Shown piece by piece: positions 3,560 to 5,620 of a stretch of DNA of 5,620 nt. Positions within the stretch are counted from its first letter, which is position 1; the number at the start of each line of letters is the position of its first letter. The translations under genes and the position numbers were made by a program. Origin of the DNA: Nautiliaceae bacterium (lineage in GTDB: Bacteria; Campylobacterota; Campylobacteria; Campylobacterales; Nautiliaceae); NCBI GenBank assembly GCA_027035735.1, contig JALVUH010000143.1, positions 1 to 5,620 on the forward strand, given 5' to 3'. The notes beneath the pieces were generated by a model. It saw nothing but the letters and a program-made list of their open reading frames with translations. It was not told the DNA's origin and ran no database searches.

Positions 3560-5617
3560 TTTTTCATATTCATCTATTATCAAATCTACTCCTAATTTTT
3601 TTGCCATTTTAATCAAATCCCCTATTTCATTATCAAATCCAAATAATTTAATATAATTTTTAATCCCTCTTTTTATTTTATTAAAATCTTTTGCTTTAAG
3701 TGCTGTCATTATTTGATTAAGATAAGCTCTTTTTATTAATTGATACACAAGATTTTTAAACATTCTATAATTTATATAATCTTTATAAATTTCTTTTATT
3801 TTTTCAATGTTACCTGTTACTGCATATCTTTCACCTTCATTTATTAATTTTTTATACTCTTTAATAAATCTCTGATAATCATCAAGTTTTTCTAAATATG
3901 GATAAGTATTTACTAAATCTTCTACCTTGTCATAATCTTTATTTGCAAGATACAAAAGAAAATTCATAATATTTTTTGCTTCTCTTTCTAAACTCTCTGC
4001 TTCTTCTTTATAAGTTGGAAATTCTTTTAAAACTTCTATATACCTTAAAGCTTCTTTATAATTTCCTTTTTTAATAGCCTCTTTTGCTTTTTCATATAAA
4101 GCTTTTGCATATTTCATAGCACTCTCATACTCATCTGTATCCATTAAAAAAGGGTATCTATTTATAAATTCAAAAAATTCTCTAAAATCTCTTTTTAATA
4201 AAAGTTTTCTTAACAAATCATAAAGCATCTTTTCATTAAAAAGACTTTGAATAAGTGCTGCTTTTTCACTAACACCTCTAAAAGGTTTTAAAATTTCTTT
4301 TGCTTCATCTACTTTTCCAAGTTTTATAAGTTCTCTTGCTCTATTAAATACCTTTTTAAAATCACTCTCCATTTTTTTATAATAAACACTCTCTTTAAAT
4401 ATAGGATACTTTCTTACAAGAGAATAAGCAAGAGGATATTTTCTATTAAGCACTGCATTTTTAAATTTTTCAAATTCACTATAATCATTTAATAAATTTT
4501 GAAAAATATTTCTTTTAATAGGTTCATTTTTAAAAGGCTCAAAAAGATATTTTGCTTTTTCTATCTCTCCTTTTTCAAGAAGCTTTTGAATAGCATTTAA
4601 TGTTTTTTCCCAGATATTTTCAAGTTCTTGATACTCTTTTGTTCTTTTTAGGATAGGATTTTGTTTTATAAGCTCATAAGCTTTTGTATATTCTTTCTTA
4701 AAAATAAAATCTTTTAATTCTTTTTCATCTTTTAATAAATCATAAATATAAATACTTCCATCCACACATCCAACATATAATTGATTAAGATTAGCATTAT
4801 ATTCTAAAGCACTAGGAAATTCCGTAAGCTTAATATATTCCTGAAATATAATCTCACCACTTTCAAAATCATATAAATAAACTCTTTTTTCTTTTGTAAT
4901 GGCAAATAAAAACTCCTGCTTCTCATCACTAACAAAATCAATCACTATATCAGCCATATTATCAAATCGCTTTAAAACTTTTCCTTTTCTAAAATCCCAT
5001 TTTATAAGCTCACCCGTTTTATCTGCACTTATCATAATATTACCATTAAAGAATTTAATCTTATTAACAGCTCCTCTATGAGCTTTTTTTCTATAATTAA
5101 CATTTATTGAAGCAATATTGGTAATAGTAATAAGCCTGTCATAACTTCCAGTAGCTGCCCATAAATTATTTTTGCTAAACCCACCTGAGAGAATATAATC
5201 TGGATGAGGAGGAAGGGCATTTAACATTCTTCCAAGTTTCAAACTCCAAATATAAGCTCTTCCATCCATTCCACCAGTTAAAAGATATTCTTCTTCCCAA
5301 TCAAATGAAACATTTAAAACCTCTCCCTTATGCCAGCCAAATTTATATTTCATTTTTTTAGCTTTAATATCATAAATAAAAGTTTTATTTCCTCCAACTT
5401 CTGCTATGGCTATAAATGTTCCATTTGGAGAAATATCAGCAGTATTTTCAAAAGGTTTATGAGCTGGCATTTTAATCTTCGCACCAGTTTTTAATTTAAA
5501 ATTTTCATCAAAAATTCTAATAGTGTTATTTATATCCAACACATAAATAAGTCCATCAACTGATACTTTTATTTTAAAAACAGGCTGTTTTACATTTACA
5601 AGTTTAATAGGCTTCAA
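3503..5617 (-). CDS. WD40-type seven-bladed beta-propeller fused to an 84-residue-repeat alpha-solenoid protein
   Basis: This 704-residue protein has no signal peptide or membrane segment and should be cytoplasmic. Residues about 13-296 are a WD40-like propeller. I count seven blades, recognised by endings such as IRIFD, FIYDI, YIWSL, IKWDF, YLYDF and YIYDL, and by His-Gly turns (WHKGEV, AHRGAV). Residues 2-10 (KPIKLVNVK) could supply the closing strand. Residues about 300-680 are helical, with a repeated unit of 84 residues (see the repeat entry). A short acidic tail ends ITEVEL. Such a protein would be a protein-binding scaffold; no catalytic motif is seen. The TTG at 5617 is the furthest start visible. 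The frame stays open to the window edge, so the true start may lie outside, but an apparently complete propeller means little can be missing. The specific partner or process is unknown to me. Confidence 0.85.
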   Translation of the reverse strand: MKPIKLVNVKQPVFKIKVSVDGLIYVLDINNTIRIFDENFKLKTGAKIKMPAHKPFENTADISPNGTFIAIAEVGGNKTFIYDIKAKKMKYKFGWHKGEVLNVSFDWEEEYLLTGGMDGRAYIWSLKLGRMLNALPPHPDYILSGGFSKNNLWAATGSYDRLITITNIASINVNYRKKAHRGAVNKIKFFNGNIMISADKTGELIKWDFRKGKVLKRFDNMADIVIDFVSDEKQEFLFAITKEKRVYLYDFESGEIIFQEYIKLTEFPSALEYNANLNQLYVGCVDGSIYIYDLLKDEKELKDFIFKKEYTKAYELIKQNPILKRTKEYQELENIWEKTLNAIQKLLEKGEIEKAKYLFEPFKNEPIKRNIFQNLLNDYSEFEKFKNAVLNRKYPLAYSLVRKYPIFKESVYYKKMESDFKKVFNRARELIKLGKVDEAKEILKPFRGVSEKAALIQSLFNEKMLYDLLRKLLLKRDFREFFEFINRYPFLMDTDEYESAMKYAKALYEKAKEAIKKGNYKEALRYIEVLKEFPTYKEEAESLEREAKNIMNFLLYLANKDYDKVEDLVNTYPYLEKLDDYQRFIKEYKKLINEGERYAVTGNIEKIKEIYKDYINYRMFKNLVYQLIKRAYLNQIMTALKAKDFNKIKRGIKNYIKLFGFDNEIGDLIKMAKKLGVDLIIDEYEKSVDVPFSSLPDKITEVEL
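3578..4720 (-). repeat. Four and a half 84-residue helical repeats in the propeller protein
   Basis: The units span residues about 300-381, 382-465, 466-549, 550-631 and a partial one at 632-680. Each begins with a helix like KxDYxxAxxLIxxYP. The Pro is at 321, 405, 489 and 573, exactly 84 apart, and the Tyr655-Ile656 pair in the fifth unit falls 83 residues on. Each then has a helix pair like AxxLIxxGxxxEAKxILxPF, with the Gly at 350, 434, 518 and 602, again exactly 84 apart. The second half resembles a tetratricopeptide hairpin (KKGNYKEALRYI). The similarity is at protein level; no obvious DNA-level identity is seen. Confidence 0.8.
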
Positions 5618-5620
5618 ACT

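Noticed and set aside
4899..5081. 60-codon plus-strand ORF inside the propeller gene
   Set aside because: Low-complexity antisense reading of a well-supported gene with no promoter or ribosome site.

Overview
The window is a compact, very AT-rich stretch of bacterial chromosome. It has six convincing genes, plus one small gene (51 codons, TTG start) that ordinary ORF calling would miss. The very low GC, lysine/isoleucine/asparagine-rich proteins, AAAGG ribosome sites, TATAAT -10 boxes without clear -35 boxes, and the protein families suggest a member of the Campylobacterota. A thermophilic vent lineage of the Nautilia/Caminibacter/Lebetimonas type is possible. That assignment is inference from composition and gene content, not a database match.

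Layout, left to right. The minus strand of 2-958 carries moaA (radical SAM GTP 3',8-cyclase). A 36-bp divergent gap separates it from a plus-strand ferritin-like DUF455 protein (995-1801). That gene ends tail-to-tail, overlapping by 4 bp, with a minus-strand exported coiled-coil protein of unknown function (1798-2373). A perfect 9-bp palindrome spans both stop codons and looks like a terminator. A 58-bp divergent gap with two interlocked TATAAT boxes then starts a plus-strand operon: a two-helix small membrane protein (2432-2587), moaC (2584-3051) and a short, divergent mobA (3032-3559). All three are overlapped and probably translationally coupled. The right third is a 704-residue minus-strand protein (3503-5617) whose 3' end overlaps mobA by 57 bp.

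How the genes work together. MoaA and MoaC convert GTP to cyclic pyranopterin monophosphate, the first stage of molybdenum cofactor synthesis. MobA attaches GMP to molybdopterin at the end of the pathway, giving the bis-MGD cofactor used by nitrate, formate and related reductases. The window therefore holds the first two steps and the last step, split between two strands. The ferritin-like and exported proteins have no evident link to the pathway beyond position.

The most interesting item is the large protein. It has an apparently complete seven-bladed WD40-type beta-propeller followed by an all-helical region. The helical region has four full repeats plus one partial repeat, with anchor residues spaced exactly 84 residues apart. 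Propeller-then-solenoid is the architecture of eukaryotic coat and nuclear-pore scaffold proteins and is not common in bacteria. Its function cannot be read from the sequence.

No tRNA, rRNA, CRISPR array, insertion sequence or riboswitch was seen, and no gene-free stretch exceeds about 60 bp.
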